33,750 bases of DNA, taken from JAAAOH01 sp046540795 (GTDB taxonomy: Bacteria > Spirochaetota > Spirochaetia > DSM-27196 > PWMO01). The stretch's first letter is position 1. Every line of letters starts with the position of its first letter. Of this stretch, positions 15,940 through 23,578 are shown in pieces. The position numbers and the translations under genes were made by a program. The DNA lies in the NCBI GenBank assembly GCA_046540795.1, contig JBKHEN010000009.1, forward strand, positions 1 to 33,750, read 5' to 3'. Under the pieces are notes generated by a model, which had not been told where the DNA came from, ran no database searches, and saw only the letters and a list, made by a program, of their open reading frames with translations.

Positions 15940-16882
15940 TGTGTTGCTGAAGCGCGGCCCTACCGGAGGCGTTGCCGACGGAAGGCCGCCGAGAACGGCC
16001 GGCCGGACCGCACGGAGGCGCAGGACACGCGCACGGACCGAGCGGCATCCCGGAGTCGGTGAACATGAGCGTTTTCGAGAGGACCCGGGCCGGGAGCGAA
16101 ATGGAGATAGAGACCGGAACCAGGCGCGGACGAGCCGGATCCTTCTCGTGGTGATTGTCGTGTTGTCCGTCGTCTTGGTCGGGGAGCTGGCATTTCATTT
16201 CTTCGTCGCCCCGCGGGTCACGATTTCGGAGATAACCGTAGATAGCGAGGTGCCCTTTACCGACGAGGAGCTTCTTGCACTGGGCGGCCTCGAGCAGGTG
16301 CCCGCCTTTTTCGCCGTGGATCCGGCGCGAATCGAGCGGAATCTGGAATCTCATCCTACCGTGCGGGACGCGAGCGTGGAAAAGGTGTTCCCGAACCGTC
16401 TCGGCATTAGTATCACGGGACGCAAGCCTCTGCTCGTCACGCTTGCCGAGCAGGACGGCTCGGCTACGCCCGTGGCGGTCGACGCCGACGGGGTTGTGTT
16501 CGACGTAGAGCGCAACCTCGCTTCGCTTGATCTGCCGTTGGTTTCGGGTATTCGCTTCGAGGGATTTGCGCCGGGCGTGGAGCTCCCCGACATGCTCCAT
16601 GGGTTCCTCGAGGACGTACAGGAGCTGCGGCTCGAGCATCCGGATCTCTTCGATCAGATTTCGGAGTATCGAGTCGTTCGTCGTGGGGAGCATGACTTCG
16701 AGGTGGTCCTGTATCCGACGAGCTACCGCACGCCCGTGCGCATCGGTCGCGAGCTGGACGGGTCCCTCTGTCGATATATTATAATGGTTCTCGACGCCTT
16801 CGACCGGGACGGCCGCCTCGAGGACATAGAAGAGTTCGATTTCCGTGCCGGTGAAATCGTCTATCGCACGAAGGAGGGGTAA
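15932..16882 (+). CDS. ftsQ: Cell division protein FtsQ/DivIB with long Arg-rich N-terminus
   Basis: A bitopic division protein that recruits and controls the FtsL/FtsB and FtsW/FtsI complexes from the periplasm. In 316 residues there is a 68-residue cytoplasmic tail with 18 arginines by residue 66, one membrane segment (about 70-91, ILLVVIVVLSVVLVGELAF), then a POTRA domain beginning VTISEITVDSEVPFTDEELL and including HPTVRDASVEKVFPNRLGISITGRKP (HPTVRDASV, then VFPNRLGISITGRKP), and a beta domain to the end. The POTRA 'NRLGISITGRKP' is a clear FtsQ/DivIB feature. GGGGAGG lies about 8 nt before the ATG, inside the end of ftsW. The very basic tail is unusual and may bind nucleic acid or acidic lipid. 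Confidence 0.9.
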   Translation: MADVLLKRGPTGGVADGRPPRTAGRTARRRRTRARTERHPGVGEHERFREDPGRERNGDRDRNQARTSRILLVVIVVLSVVLVGELAFHFFVAPRVTISEITVDSEVPFTDEELLALGGLEQVPAFFAVDPARIERNLESHPTVRDASVEKVFPNRLGISITGRKPLLVTLAEQDGSATPVAVDADGVVFDVERNLASLDLPLVSGIRFEGFAPGVELPDMLHGFLEDVQELRLEHPDLFDQISEYRVVRRGEHDFEVVLYPTSYRTPVRIGRELDGSLCRYIIMVLDAFDRDGRLEDIEEFDFRAGEIVYRTKEG

Positions 16883-16884
16883 TC

Positions 16885-18120
16885 GTGCAGGACAGTGACG
16901 TTCTCGTCGGCCTGGACATCGGGACTACCAAAGTCACGGCCGTTATCGCGGAGTACGACGAGAACGAAAAATTGCAGATCATCGGGGTCGGAACGGCCCC
17001 GTCCACCGGGCTACGGCGCGGTGTCGTGGTCAATATCGAAGCGACTCTGAAGTCGGTCGACAGCGCGGTCGAATCCGCCGAGCAGATGGCGGGCCGTGAA
17101 GTGCATAGCGTGGTTACCGGTATCGCCGGTGGTCACATCGAAGGGTTGAACTCCCGCGGCGTTGTGGCGGTAACGGGGCGCGGAAGAGAGATTACGCAGA
17201 CCGACGTGGACAGGGTCATTGATGCCGCCAAGGCGGTGGTCATACCGATGGATCGCGAGGTCCTCCATGTGATTCCGCAGGAGTACATCGTTGACGAGCA
17301 GGGCGGCGTTAAGAACCCCCTCGACATGATCGGGGTGCGGCTCGAAGCCGAGGTCCACATCATCACCGGGTCAGTGACCTCCGCCCAAAACCTCGTGAAG
17401 TGTGTCAACCGGGCGGGATTCAAGGTGGATTCCATCGTGCTCGAGTCCCTTGCGGCGAGCCGTGCAATTCTGACGCGGGAGGAGCAGGAGCTCGGGGTGC
17501 TGGTGATCGATCTCGGCGGCGGTACCACCGATATCCTCGTTCATATCGACGGTGCGCCATATTACACCGGTGTTCTTCCGGTCGGTGGCGCGCAGGTTAC
17601 GAACGATCTGTCGATCATGCTCAAGACCCCGGCCGAGGCGGCGGAACGAATAAAGCGAGAGGCGGGATGCTGTTACGCCCCCATCGTGGAGGAAGCGGAA
17701 CCGGTAATCATTCCCGGTGTCGGCGGACGACCGCCGCTGCAGGCGAAGCGCGCGGATATTGCCGGCATCATTCAGCCGCGAATGGCGGAGATCCTCACCA
17801 TGGTTCGGGACAAAGTGCAGAAGAAGGGCTATCTGAAGCGGCTGTTCGGCGGCGTGGTGCTCACCGGTGGCGGTGCGCTCATGCCCGGAGTCGTGGAACT
17901 GGCGCAGGAGGTATTTCACACGGCGGCCCGGATCGGGATGCCGGGAAACTACGGGGGTGTTTCGGACGTATATCGAAGCCCCGAATACTCAACGGGGGTC
18001 GGACTCGTGCTGTTTGCGAACGAGACCATGGGCCCCGAGAGGAGGGAGACACTCTCCAAGCCCCGCTCCGGCGGAGTGCTGGCAGGGTTGCGCACGTGGT
18101 TACGCAATTTCTTTGAATGA
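16885..18120 (+). CDS. ftsA: Cell division protein FtsA (actin-like FtsZ anchor)
   Basis: FtsA is an actin-fold ATPase that tethers FtsZ to the membrane and signals to septal synthases. The 411-residue protein has the phosphate-1 motif VGLDIGTTKVTAVIAE near 8-23, the 1C subdomain region (LQIIGVGTAPSTGLRRGVVVN), phosphate-2 VIDLGGGTTDILVH, the adenosine motif GVVLTGGGALMPG, and a C-terminal amphipathic membrane-targeting helix, GVLAGLRTWLRNFFE. The GTG start follows a near-perfect AAGGAGGGG by 5 nt and lies 2 bp after the ftsQ stop. The ftsQ-ftsA-ftsZ order is the canonical one. Confidence 0.97.
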   Translation: MQDSDVLVGLDIGTTKVTAVIAEYDENEKLQIIGVGTAPSTGLRRGVVVNIEATLKSVDSAVESAEQMAGREVHSVVTGIAGGHIEGLNSRGVVAVTGRGREITQTDVDRVIDAAKAVVIPMDREVLHVIPQEYIVDEQGGVKNPLDMIGVRLEAEVHIITGSVTSAQNLVKCVNRAGFKVDSIVLESLAASRAILTREEQELGVLVIDLGGGTTDILVHIDGAPYYTGVLPVGGAQVTNDLSIMLKTPAEAAERIKREAGCCYAPIVEEAEPVIIPGVGGRPPLQAKRADIAGIIQPRMAEILTMVRDKVQKKGYLKRLFGGVVLTGGGALMPGVVELAQEVFHTAARIGMPGNYGGVSDVYRSPEYSTGVGLVLFANETMGPERRETLSKPRSGGVLAGLRTWLRNFFE

Positions 18121-18148
18121 AACACTACTTCATACACTGGGAGGGGAT

Positions 18149-19339
18149 ATGAAGTTCGAAATCGTCGACGACAACGAGAATTTGGAAGAGAGCTTCGGAA
18201 GCCATACGGTGATTAAGGTCATCGGTGTCGGCGGCGGCGGGAGCAATGCCGTCAACCGGATGATCGCCTATGGTCTGAAGAACGTGGAGTTCATCGCCGT
18301 CAACACCGACCTGCAGGCGTTGCAGATGTCGAATGCGGAGACTCGGCTGCCGCTGGGGTCCAAGCTTACCGGCGGGCTGGGTGCCGGCGGGGTGCCGGAG
18401 ACCGGCGAGAAGGCGGCCCTCGAAGATCAGGAGGAGATCCAGAACGTCATTCGCGGTGCCGACATGGTGTTCATCACCGCCGGAATGGGTGGCGGTACGG
18501 GTACCGGCGCCGGACCCATCATCGCGCGCCTTGCCCGAGAACTGTCCATCCTAACCGTCGGGGTGGTCACGAAGCCGTTCAATTTCGAGGGCAAACGCAA
18601 GGCCCGCCTTGCCGAAGAGGGGATCGAGCGCCTGCGGCAGGAGGTCGACACCCTCATCACTATTCCGAATCAGCACCTCTTGAACATCGTGGAGCGCAAG
18701 ACGCCGATCCGTGAGGCCTTCCTCATGGCCGACGACGTTCTGCGTCAGGGTGTGCAGGGCATTTCGGACCTCATCACCAAGCCCGGCGAAATAAACATCG
18801 ACTTCGCCGATGTGAAAACCATCATGAACGGACGCGGGGACGCGCTCATGGGGATCGGAACGGGCAACGGCGAAAACCGTGCGGTTGATGCGGCGACCAA
18901 CGCGATCAACAACCCGCTCCTCGAGGATGCGCGGATCGAAGGGGCAAAAGGTATTCTGGTCAATGTGACAGGCGGCTCGGATTTCTCGCTCACCGAGTAC
19001 GAAGAGGTTCTCAACATCATCACTGCCAATGCCGATGACGACGCCCTCGTGATCGCCGGCAGTGCGCTCGACGAGCTCATGGAGGACGAGGTGAAGGTCT
19101 CGGTGATTGCCACCGGATTCAACAACGAGGACCGCACCAAGCGCCCGGAATCGGAGCAGGAGCAGCGCAAGAGCGAGGAGTTCATCTCCCTCGATGAGTG
19201 GATGCAGATGACCAGCGGCCGGGGCTCCGACGAGCAGCGGGACCTCTTCGGTGAGGAGCCGGCATTCTCAGAGGAATTCGGAATCCCCGCGGTGCTTCGC
19301 TACCGGCGAAAGTCGAACGGCCCCAATGGAGACGGCTGA
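18149..19339 (+). CDS. ftsZ: Cell division GTPase FtsZ
   Basis: FtsZ is the tubulin-like GTPase that forms the division ring. The 396-residue protein has GVGGGGSNAVNRM (about 26-38), VNTDLQAL, the tubulin signature GGGTGTG (114-120), the T7 synergy loop NIDFAD (216-221, catalytic Asp218 and Asp221) followed by NGRGDALMGIG, and a C-terminal peptide GIPAVLRYRRK that should bind FtsA. A variable acidic linker joins the core to that peptide. The open frame extends back into ftsA, but ATG 18149 has GGGAGGGG directly upstream and gives the expected start. Part of that site (CACTGGGAGGGGA, 18135-18147) recurs exactly before the flagellar operon. Confidence 0.98.
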   Translation: MKFEIVDDNENLEESFGSHTVIKVIGVGGGGSNAVNRMIAYGLKNVEFIAVNTDLQALQMSNAETRLPLGSKLTGGLGAGGVPETGEKAALEDQEEIQNVIRGADMVFITAGMGGGTGTGAGPIIARLARELSILTVGVVTKPFNFEGKRKARLAEEGIERLRQEVDTLITIPNQHLLNIVERKTPIREAFLMADDVLRQGVQGISDLITKPGEINIDFADVKTIMNGRGDALMGIGTGNGENRAVDAATNAINNPLLEDARIEGAKGILVNVTGGSDFSLTEYEEVLNIITANADDDALVIAGSALDELMEDEVKVSVIATGFNNEDRTKRPESEQEQRKSEEFISLDEWMQMTSGRGSDEQRDLFGEEPAFSEEFGIPAVLRYRRKSNGPNGDG

Positions 19340-19341
19340 CC

Positions 19342-20244
19342 GTGGAGGGGATCTCGCGCGAGGAGCTGGTCCGGAGCTTCGAGGACTATCTCATGGTGGA
19401 GCTCAGGCTCTCGCCGCGCACGGTAGATACCTACGTGCGCGAGAGCTCGCTCTTCCTTGAGTACCTCGACGGTCGCGGCGAGGGGCCGACGCAACAGCAG
19501 TCGGTCGATATCATCCGTTATCTCGTTCATCGTCAGACCACCGACAAGGGAGTGGAGCAACGCACGATTGCGAAAGTGCTTTCGGGACTCAGGTCCTTTT
19601 TCCATTTCGTGGTGCTCGAAGGTCTGCGCGAGGATAACCCGGCCCTTGCCGTGGACATGCCCAAGACCGAGCAACGAGCACCGGGGGTGTTGAGCGTGGA
19701 GGAGGTAGAGATGCTCCTCGACCGGATCGACGTTAGCAAGCCGTCCGGCCTGCGTGACCGTGCGCTCTTCGAGCTGATCTATTCCTGCGGCCTGAGAATC
19801 TCGGAGGCGGTGGAGCTCACTCTGGATCGGCTGTATCTCGATGAAGGAATCATTCGTGTACGCGGCAAGGGCGATCGCGAGCGGTACGTGCCGGTGGGAG
19901 GAGAGGCCATCGCGTGGCTCGAGCGGTATCTCGAGCACGGTCGGCCTGCCCTGCGGCGAAGCGGCGTCCGAACGAACCACCTTTTTCTCAATCATCGCGG
20001 CAACGGGCTGTCACGAAAGGGCATGTGGAAGCGCTTCCATGAGCTCTCGAGCCGGGCCGGAATCGATGCGAAGGTTCACACGCTGCGGCATTCCTACGCG
20101 ACGCACCTGCTCGAAGGCGGTGCGGATCTGCGCGCGGTGCAGGAGCTGCTCGGACATTCGGACATCTCGACAACGCAGATCTACACCCATATCGAGAAGA
20201 GCCGGCTCAAGTCGTATCACCGGATGTATCACCCGAGGGGGTGA
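19342..20244 (+). CDS. xerD: Tyrosine recombinase, XerD-type
   Basis: A 300-residue site-specific recombinase of the XerC/XerD kind, expected to resolve chromosome dimers at a dif site during division. The N-terminal SAM-like core-binding domain spans about 5-105 (DYLMVELRLSPRTVDTYVRE). The catalytic domain has the full set Arg152 (GLRISE), Lys176 (RGKGDRERYVPV), His246 and Arg249 (HTLRHSYATHLLEGGAD), His272 (LLGHSDISTTQIYTH) and nucleophile Tyr281. The start is GTG 19342, 2 bp after the ftsZ stop, with GGAG about 10 nt upstream. XerD is assigned because a second recombinase next to hslV has the XerC/CodV position; sequence alone does not separate the two firmly. Confidence 0.85.
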   Translation: MEGISREELVRSFEDYLMVELRLSPRTVDTYVRESSLFLEYLDGRGEGPTQQQSVDIIRYLVHRQTTDKGVEQRTIAKVLSGLRSFFHFVVLEGLREDNPALAVDMPKTEQRAPGVLSVEEVEMLLDRIDVSKPSGLRDRALFELIYSCGLRISEAVELTLDRLYLDEGIIRVRGKGDRERYVPVGGEAIAWLERYLEHGRPALRRSGVRTNHLFLNHRGNGLSRKGMWKRFHELSSRAGIDAKVHTLRHSYATHLLEGGADLRAVQELLGHSDISTTQIYTHIEKSRLKSYHRMYHPRG

Positions 20245-20292
20245 TGAGCGGCGCCGGAGCGTAGGGCGGATCCGGGTATGGAGGATTCGGGC

Positions 20293-21093
20293 ATGAAAAT
20301 GAGCCAAACCGATTACGGGGCAAAAACAGGGGCACGGAGCTCCGCCCCGAGGCTACGCGCACGGCGCCGTCTGAGGTCGGCGGTGAATGTGATGTTTGCG
20401 TCCCTTGTGCCGCTGGTGGCGCTCATGCTTCTCGCAGGCTGCGATTCGGAGGAATCTCCGCTTCTCGACGGCCTCGTCGAGTCGGAAGGCGGACGTGAAG
20501 AGGTGAGCGAAGAGCGTATCGAGGAGCTCAAGCGACAAATAGCCGCAAATCGCGAAATTGTCGAGGAAAAAGTTGAAGCAGCAGGTGAGCTGGGCGTGTA
20601 TTACAGAATGCTCGGCCGTGCCTACATGAATCGAGAGCTGTACGGGCCCGCGCTGGATGCCTTCGAGGAGGCTCTGGAGATCGAGACCGCCAATCCTCGA
20701 GCCTTCTACCAGGCCGCGGTGGCGGCCGGTTATCTCGGGAACGCCGCCGGCACGGAGGAAGAGGCGGTGCCGTACTTCGAGAAGGCCGAGCGGTACTACG
20801 GTCGCGCCGTGGAGCTGGATCCCGAATACGCGGATGCGCTCTACGGCCTGGCCGTGCTGTACGTATTCGAGATGGACCGGCCGGAGGAGGCACTGTCCCT
20901 GCTCGACCGGGCCATGGATGCCGGGATCAGTCGGGCCCGAGCGCTCATGGTGAAAGGGCGTGCTCTGCTGGAGCTCGGGCGCCGGCAGGAAGCGGCCGAG
21001 GTATACGGCCAGGCCGCCGAGCGGACCACCGATGATGCCTTGCGTCGGCGAGCGGAAGAGAACCGTCGGCAGATACTGGGGGAGTCACAGTAG
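20293..21093 (+). CDS. TPR-repeat putative lipoprotein
   Basis: A 266-residue protein with a positively charged N-terminus (RLRARRRLRS), a hydrophobic stretch and a lipobox LLAGC with Cys50, so probably a membrane-anchored lipoprotein facing the periplasm. An acidic, helical linker follows, then about three tetratricopeptide-like units (YYRMLGRAYMNRELYGPALDAFEEAL, in parts; YYGRAVELDPEYADALYGLAVLY; RALMVKGRALLELGRRQEAAEVYGQAAER). ATG 20278 also opens the frame, but GGAGG (20280-20284) is placed for ATG 20293. GTG 20383 with GAGG upstream would give a much shorter signal peptide and is a possible alternative. The stop overlaps the dprA start by one base (TAGTG). A TPR protein here may be a scaffold for envelope complexes, but its function is unknown. 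Confidence 0.8.
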   Translation: MKMSQTDYGAKTGARSSAPRLRARRRLRSAVNVMFASLVPLVALMLLAGCDSEESPLLDGLVESEGGREEVSEERIEELKRQIAANREIVEEKVEAAGELGVYYRMLGRAYMNRELYGPALDAFEEALEIETANPRAFYQAAVAAGYLGNAAGTEEEAVPYFEKAERYYGRAVELDPEYADALYGLAVLYVFEMDRPEEALSLLDRAMDAGISRARALMVKGRALLELGRRQEAAEVYGQAAERTTDDALRRRAEENRRQILGESQ

Positions 21094-22082
21094 TGGATAG
21101 TACGCGGGCCGTTGCAGTTAGTCATCTCGGTTTTCTGCGGGCGGAGGAGAAGTATCGACTCTACCGTGCCGTCCCCTCCGCCGACGCATTGTGGAGACTT
21201 TCCCGTGACGATATCGGGGATATCATAGGCAGGCGTTTGTTTACCCGCGCATGGAATCCGGTGCGGCTCGCCGCGCGGCTGGAGCGTGACCTCGCCTTCC
21301 TCGCGGGACGCGGGATACGGCTCCTGCGGCTCGGGGAGCCGGGGTATCCGCCCTGGCTCGCCGAAATATTCGATCCGCCGTTTCTGCTGTTCGTGCTCGG
21401 CAAGGATATGCCGGTCACCCGGCCGATTTTGGCAATAGTGGGCACTCGTAGGCCGACGAACGAAGGCCGGAGCGCGGCGCGTGCCCTCGGCGCGGAAGCG
21501 GCGCGATTCGACGTCCCCGTGGTCTCGGGGCTTGCCCGCGGCATTGACACCGAATCGCACGTCGGTTGTGTAGATGCGGGCGGTACCACGGTTGCGGTCC
21601 TCGGGTGCGGGATCGACCTGGTGTACCCGGCGGAGAACCGGACGCTTGCCCGGAGGCTCCTGGCGGCGGGGGGAACGATCGTGAGCGAATATCCCCCGGG
21701 CACGCCGCCGAGACAGTTCAATTTCCCCGAGCGTAACCGGATCATCAGTGGCCTTGCCCGCGCAACGGTAGTGGTGGAAGCCCCGGAACGGTCCGGCGCG
21801 CTCATCACCGCAGACTACGCTCTCGATCAAGGCAGAGACCTCTATGTACACCGTGTTGCGGAGCGAAGTCCCCGGGGTGCCGGAGCCCGCGCCCTCGCGG
21901 CGGACGGGGCGGAGGTTGTGGACGGTACGGCGAAGGTCGTAGCTACCTGGGGATGTTCCGCGGCCGCCGGCTTCGGACCTGCCGCCGACAAGCTTTCTGA
22001 TGCCGAAGCTTCGCCGCAATCCGTCGGATTACAGCTGGCGCTCGAATTGGAAGAGGAGCTATGCGGAGGCGATGATGAGTGA
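21093..22082 (+). CDS. dprA: DNA-processing protein DprA/Smf
   Basis: DprA binds incoming single-stranded DNA in natural transformation and loads RecA; the family is also widespread in bacteria not known to be competent. In 329 residues there is an N-terminal helical region, then the Rossmann-like core: LRLGEPGYPPWL, AIVGTRRPTNEGRSAA, VVSGLARGIDTESH, TTVAVLGCGIDLVYPAEN, GTIVSEYPPGTPP, FPERNRIISGLARATVVVEA and SGALITADYALDQGRDLY. The segment after it (VHRVAERSPRGAGARALAADGA) lacks the usual PG but keeps the fold. The C-terminal tail is short, with no obvious winged-helix domain. The GTG start follows GGGGGAG by 8 nt. The 3' end overlaps xerC by 8 bp. The dprA-xerC-hslVU order is like Bacillus but without topA between. 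Confidence 0.94.
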   Translation: MDSTRAVAVSHLGFLRAEEKYRLYRAVPSADALWRLSRDDIGDIIGRRLFTRAWNPVRLAARLERDLAFLAGRGIRLLRLGEPGYPPWLAEIFDPPFLLFVLGKDMPVTRPILAIVGTRRPTNEGRSAARALGAEAARFDVPVVSGLARGIDTESHVGCVDAGGTTVAVLGCGIDLVYPAENRTLARRLLAAGGTIVSEYPPGTPPRQFNFPERNRIISGLARATVVVEAPERSGALITADYALDQGRDLYVHRVAERSPRGAGARALAADGAEVVDGTAKVVATWGCSAAAGFGPAADKLSDAEASPQSVGLQLALELEEELCGGDDE

Positions 22083-23046
22083 GCACGCCGAAGTGTGGGA
22101 AGAACGGCTCGGTCAGTACCTCGCCTATCTCGAGAGCGTCCGTAATCTCTCAGAGGCTACCGTGACCGCGTATCGGCGAGACATCGGTGAGTTTCTCGGT
22201 TACGTGCGTGACCACCACGGGCCCGGAGCGGAAATAGACCGGGAGAGCGTTCGCGCGTACGTGGGGCACCTGTCACGCAACGGCTACTCCAGGGCCGGTA
22301 TAAACCGCATGCTCTCGGCGCTGAAGGGGTTCTTCCGATTTCTCGTCAAGCACGGGATTCTGGACGCCTCGCCGGCCTCGGAGATTCGCAGCCTCCGGGG
22401 TTCGGGGGACCTGCCCGGCTTCCTGTTCGACGACGAAGTCGAGCGACTGTTGAGCATAGAGGGGTCCGATTTCCGCAGCATGCGTGATCGGGCGATCTTC
22501 GAAACGATGTATTCTACCGGTGCTCGCGTCGCTGAGCTCACCGCTGTGAACGTGACCGACCTCTCACTCGGCCGGGGACGTCTGCTCGTGCACGGGAAAG
22601 GACGCAAGGACCGGATCGTGTTTCTCGGAGACCGCGCTGTTCGCACCCTGCGTACGTACCTGGATGCGCGGGCGGACCTGGCCGCGAGGCGAGGCCACCC
22701 GGAGAGCCCCGCGCTGTTTCTCAATATGAAAGGCCGTCGTTTGACAGGCCGCGGCATAGCGTTGATACTGGAGAAACGCCTCGATGAGGCGGGCGTTACG
22801 CGGCATGCCTCACCGCATACACTGCGGCACACCTTTGCGACGCATCTGCTCGAGCGTGGGGCTGATATCCGGGTGGTTCAGGAGCTCCTTGGCCACGCCA
22901 AGCTCTCCACTACGCAGGTCTACACTCACCTAGGATTGGGGCGGCTGAAGAAAATCTATGCGGAGGCCCATCCTCACGGGGCAATGCCGCCTGGCGCGGC
23001 GGACGTGAATATCGACGAAGGGAACGAAGCCAATGGGGATCAGTGA
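22075..23046 (+). CDS. xerC: Tyrosine recombinase XerC (CodV-like)
   Basis: A second complete Xer-type recombinase, 323 residues. The core-binding domain is at about 10-100 (YLAYLESVRNLSEATVTAYRRD) and the catalytic set is Arg151 (TGARVAELTAV), Lys175 (HGKGRKDRIVFLG), His248 and Arg251 (SPHTLRHTFATHLLERGAD), His274 (LLGHAKLSTTQVYTHLG) and Tyr283. A 30-residue acidic/polar tail follows the catalytic domain. The longest frame starts at 22000 within dprA, but ATG 22075 has GGAGG 5 nt upstream; ATG 22072 would sit too close. It lies directly before hslV, as codV before clpQ in Bacillus, so XerC is the best assignment. With the XerD-type protein it can form the heterotetramer that acts at dif. The start overlaps dprA and the end overlaps hslV by 14 bp. 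Confidence 0.9.
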   Translation: MSEHAEVWEERLGQYLAYLESVRNLSEATVTAYRRDIGEFLGYVRDHHGPGAEIDRESVRAYVGHLSRNGYSRAGINRMLSALKGFFRFLVKHGILDASPASEIRSLRGSGDLPGFLFDDEVERLLSIEGSDFRSMRDRAIFETMYSTGARVAELTAVNVTDLSLGRGRLLVHGKGRKDRIVFLGDRAVRTLRTYLDARADLAARRGHPESPALFLNMKGRRLTGRGIALILEKRLDEAGVTRHASPHTLRHTFATHLLERGADIRVVQELLGHAKLSTTQVYTHLGLGRLKKIYAEAHPHGAMPPGAADVNIDEGNEANGDQ

Positions 23047-23578
23047 TCAGAGCCACGCAACGACGGTTATCGCCGTTCAGAAGGACGGAAAGCTGGCCGT
23101 GGCGGGGGACGGACAGGTGACAATGGGAGAGACGGTCATGAAGGCGACCGCTCGGAAGATACGCACGGTACACGACGGGAGTATCATCGTGGGCTTCGCG
23201 GGGGCTACCGCCGACGCCTTTACCCTGTTCGAGCGTTTCGAGGCCAAAGTCAAGGAGTTCAGCGGCGATATCACCCGCTCGGCGGTGGAATTGGCAAAGG
23301 AATGGCGAACCGATCGTATGCTGCGTCGCCTGGAAGCATTGCTGTTGGTGGGTAATCGCGAGCGTATTCTGCTGATATCCGGGAACGGCGACGTCATCGA
23401 GCCGGATGAAGGGGCCATAGCCATCGGCTCCGGTGGGCAGTACGCCTATGCCGCGGCTCTGGCTATGCTCGATAACCCCGAGCTCGATGCCGCCGCCGTC
23501 GCGCGACGGGCCCTGGAAATCTCGGCGCAGATCTGCATCTACACCAACGACAACATCGTTTTGGAGGAGCTGTCATGA
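23033..23578 (+). CDS. hslV: ATP-dependent protease subunit HslV
   Basis: HslV (ClpQ) is the proteasome-like peptidase core of the HslUV complex: two hexameric rings that degrade proteins fed in by HslU. The 181-residue protein starts MGISDQSHA, a nine-residue propeptide, then TTVIAVQKDGKLAVAGDGQVTMG. The predicted N-terminal nucleophile after processing is Thr10. Further family motifs are KATARKIRTVHDG, IIVGFAGATADAFTLFERFE and AIGSGGQYAYAAALAML. The ATG lies inside the end of xerC with AAGGGAA about 10 nt upstream. The stop overlaps hslU as ATGA, the usual tight coupling of the two subunits. Confidence 0.97.
   Translation: MGISDQSHATTVIAVQKDGKLAVAGDGQVTMGETVMKATARKIRTVHDGSIIVGFAGATADAFTLFERFEAKVKEFSGDITRSAVELAKEWRTDRMLRRLEALLLVGNRERILLISGNGDVIEPDEGAIAIGSGGQYAYAAALAMLDNPELDAAAVARRALEISAQICIYTNDNIVLEELS

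Noticed and set aside
20841..22019. Minus-strand open frame of 392 codons
   Set aside because: It lies opposite the TPR protein and dprA and has no recognisable motif.
19342..23046. The two tyrosine recombinases as signs of an integrated phage or integron
   Set aside because: No attachment-like direct repeats, excisionase, cassette or phage genes are nearby, and both fit the chromosomal XerC/XerD pattern and a conserved gene order.
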